In this document: positions 14,629 through 15,410 of the stretch, one piece after another
Numbering within the stretch: position 1 is the first letter of the stretch
How the letters are laid out: every line of letters starts with the position of its first letter
Origin: Candidatus Eiseniibacteriota bacterium
Lineage (GTDB): Bacteria; Joyebacterota; Joyebacteria; Joyebacterales; Joyebacteraceae
NCBI GenBank assembly: GCA_030630395.1
Contig: DAOVNE010000006.1
Location: forward strand, 1 to 15,410
Reading direction: 5' to 3'
DNA length: 15,410 bases
Notes under the pieces: model-generated
Database searches by the model: none
The model's input: the letters and a program-made list of their open reading frames with translations, nothing else
Told to the model about the DNA's origin: nothing
Position numbers and translations under genes: made by a program

Positions 14629-15410
14629 ATGTCACAGGTGAATCACATTGGCCTCCTCACAAGCGGTGGAGATTCCCCGGGAATGAACGCGGCCATAAGA
14701 GCCGTCGTGCGAACGGCTCTCGCCGGCGGGACCACCGTCACCGGAATCATGCGCGGCTTCTCCGGTCTTCTCGATGGTGAGTTCGTAGAGATGACACCAA
14801 GGTCTGTCTCGAACATCATCCAACTCGGCGGGACGATTCTCAAAACGAGCCGCTGTCTCGATTTCTACGAGGTCGAGGGGCGCTCCCGGGCCGCGAGTAT
14901 TCTGGAAAGTAAGGGCATCGACTGTGTGGTCGGGATCGGCGGGAACGGAACCTTCAGAGGACTCAACCTGCTCGGAAAGGAGCATGGTATCCGCGTGATC
15001 GGTGTGCCGGGAACGATCGACAATGACATCCCGGGTACCGACATCACGATAGGATTCAGCACCGCCGCCAACACCGCGCTCGAGTCAATTGACAAGATCC
15101 GCGACACTGCCGCGTCGCACGATCGTCTCTTCTTCATAGAGGTGATGGGCCGACACTGTGGTGCGCTGGCGCTTGAGGTCGGACTTGCAGGTGGCGCAGA
15201 GGCGATTCTCATCCCTGAGGTTGACGTCGACCTGGATCGAGTCGGCCGGATAGTGCAGGGCGGTAGACAACGCGGGAAGAGGAGCTTCATTATTGTCGTT
15301 GCTGAAGGAGCCCTGGAGGGCGGTGCAATGGCTGCCGCAAGGGGGATCAAGGAGCGAACGGGCGCTGACTTCCGCGTGAGCGTGCGCGGCCACGTCCAGC
15401 GTGGTGGCTC
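14629..15410 (+). CDS. pfkA: 6-phosphofructokinase, ATP type (truncated by the right edge)
   Basis: The first 260 residues of phosphofructokinase, which phosphorylates fructose 6-phosphate to the 1,6-bisphosphate in glycolysis. The full protein should be about 320-340 residues; the rest lies beyond the window. Motifs in order: SGGDSPGMNAAIRAVVR (nucleotide/effector site), GIGGNGTFRG (about 103-111), PGTIDNDI (127-134, with catalytic D131 and D133), TIGFSTA, EVMGRHCG and GHVQRGGS. G107 (E. coli Gly104) and G128 (Gly124, Lys in PPi enzymes) both indicate ATP rather than pyrophosphate as donor. The Arg residues of the E. coli effector site (R21, R25, R54) are conserved. One oddity is N106 where E. 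coli has the Mg-binding Asp103. AAGGGA (14617-14622) lies 6 nt before the ATG. It is on the same strand as the C25 gene but functionally unrelated. Confidence 0.93.
   Translation, partial: MSQVNHIGLLTSGGDSPGMNAAIRAVVRTALAGGTTVTGIMRGFSGLLDGEFVEMTPRSVSNIIQLGGTILKTSRCLDFYEVEGRSRAASILESKGIDCVVGIGGNGTFRGLNLLGKEHGIRVIGVPGTIDNDIPGTDITIGFSTAANTALESIDKIRDTAASHDRLFFIEVMGRHCGALALEVGLAGGAEAILIPEVDVDLDRVGRIVQGGRQRGKRSFIIVVAEGALEGGAMAAARGIKERTGADFRVSVRGHVQRGG

Noticed and set aside
13386..14630. Long antisense open frame (414 codons) opposite the end of the C25 gene
   Set aside because: It lies wholly opposite a well-supported gene with recognisable beta-helix and FlgD-type domains. Its translation has no recognisable domain, as expected of a GC-rich shadow frame.

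Overview
This GC-rich window (roughly 60% G+C by eye) reads as a chromosomal segment of an uncultured bacterium. Three features point to the FCB superphylum or a neighbouring candidate phylum such as Eisenbacteria, Krumholzibacteriota or Latescibacteria. They are a 1554-residue secreted protein ending in a FlgD-Ig/type IX-like C-terminal domain with an NSPNPFNP start, several other large exported repeat proteins, and a GT39-TPR membrane protein. The phylum is an inference from protein style; no rRNA or tRNA gene is present to settle it.

Layout: (1) 1-343 is non-coding and holds a good sigma70-like promoter and a perfect 9-bp hairpin. (2) 344-2659 (+) encodes the molybdenum-cofactor subunit of a xanthine dehydrogenase-type hydroxylase. 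(3) 2656-5601 (+) overlaps it by ATGA and encodes an exported protein with a regular 26-27-residue G-N/D-D-x-Y solenoid followed by HEAT repeats. (4) 5694-7856 (-) is convergent and encodes a polytopic GT39-like glycosyltransferase ending in six uninterrupted 34-residue TPRs. (5) 7857-8325 is a divergent regulatory region with a promoter facing each way. (6) 8326-8985 and 9051-9698 (+) are tandem paralogues for small exported proteins of unknown function. They share an EF-hand-like loop and a nearly identical C-terminal tail. (7) A long hairpin at 9724-9772 separates them from (8) 9831-14495 (+), a giant exported protein: gingipain-like C25 domain, CARDB, FG-GAP-type propeller, right-handed beta-helix and sorting-type tail. 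(9) 14629 to the right edge (+) is the first 260 residues of ATP-type 6-phosphofructokinase.

The genes do not form one obvious pathway. The cytoplasmic enzymes (molybdenum hydroxylase, phosphofructokinase) are interleaved with an exported set (solenoid-HEAT protein, paralogue pair, C25 protein) and a membrane glycosyltransferase. The most unusual points are: the solenoid array and its translational coupling to a molybdenum hydroxylase subunit whose usual FeS and FAD partners are not visible; the C25 domain with Asp where the catalytic His is expected; and the paralogue pair with a shared C-terminal tail unlike the neighbouring FlgD-type tail. No CRISPR array, insertion sequence, prophage gene or RNA gene was recognised.
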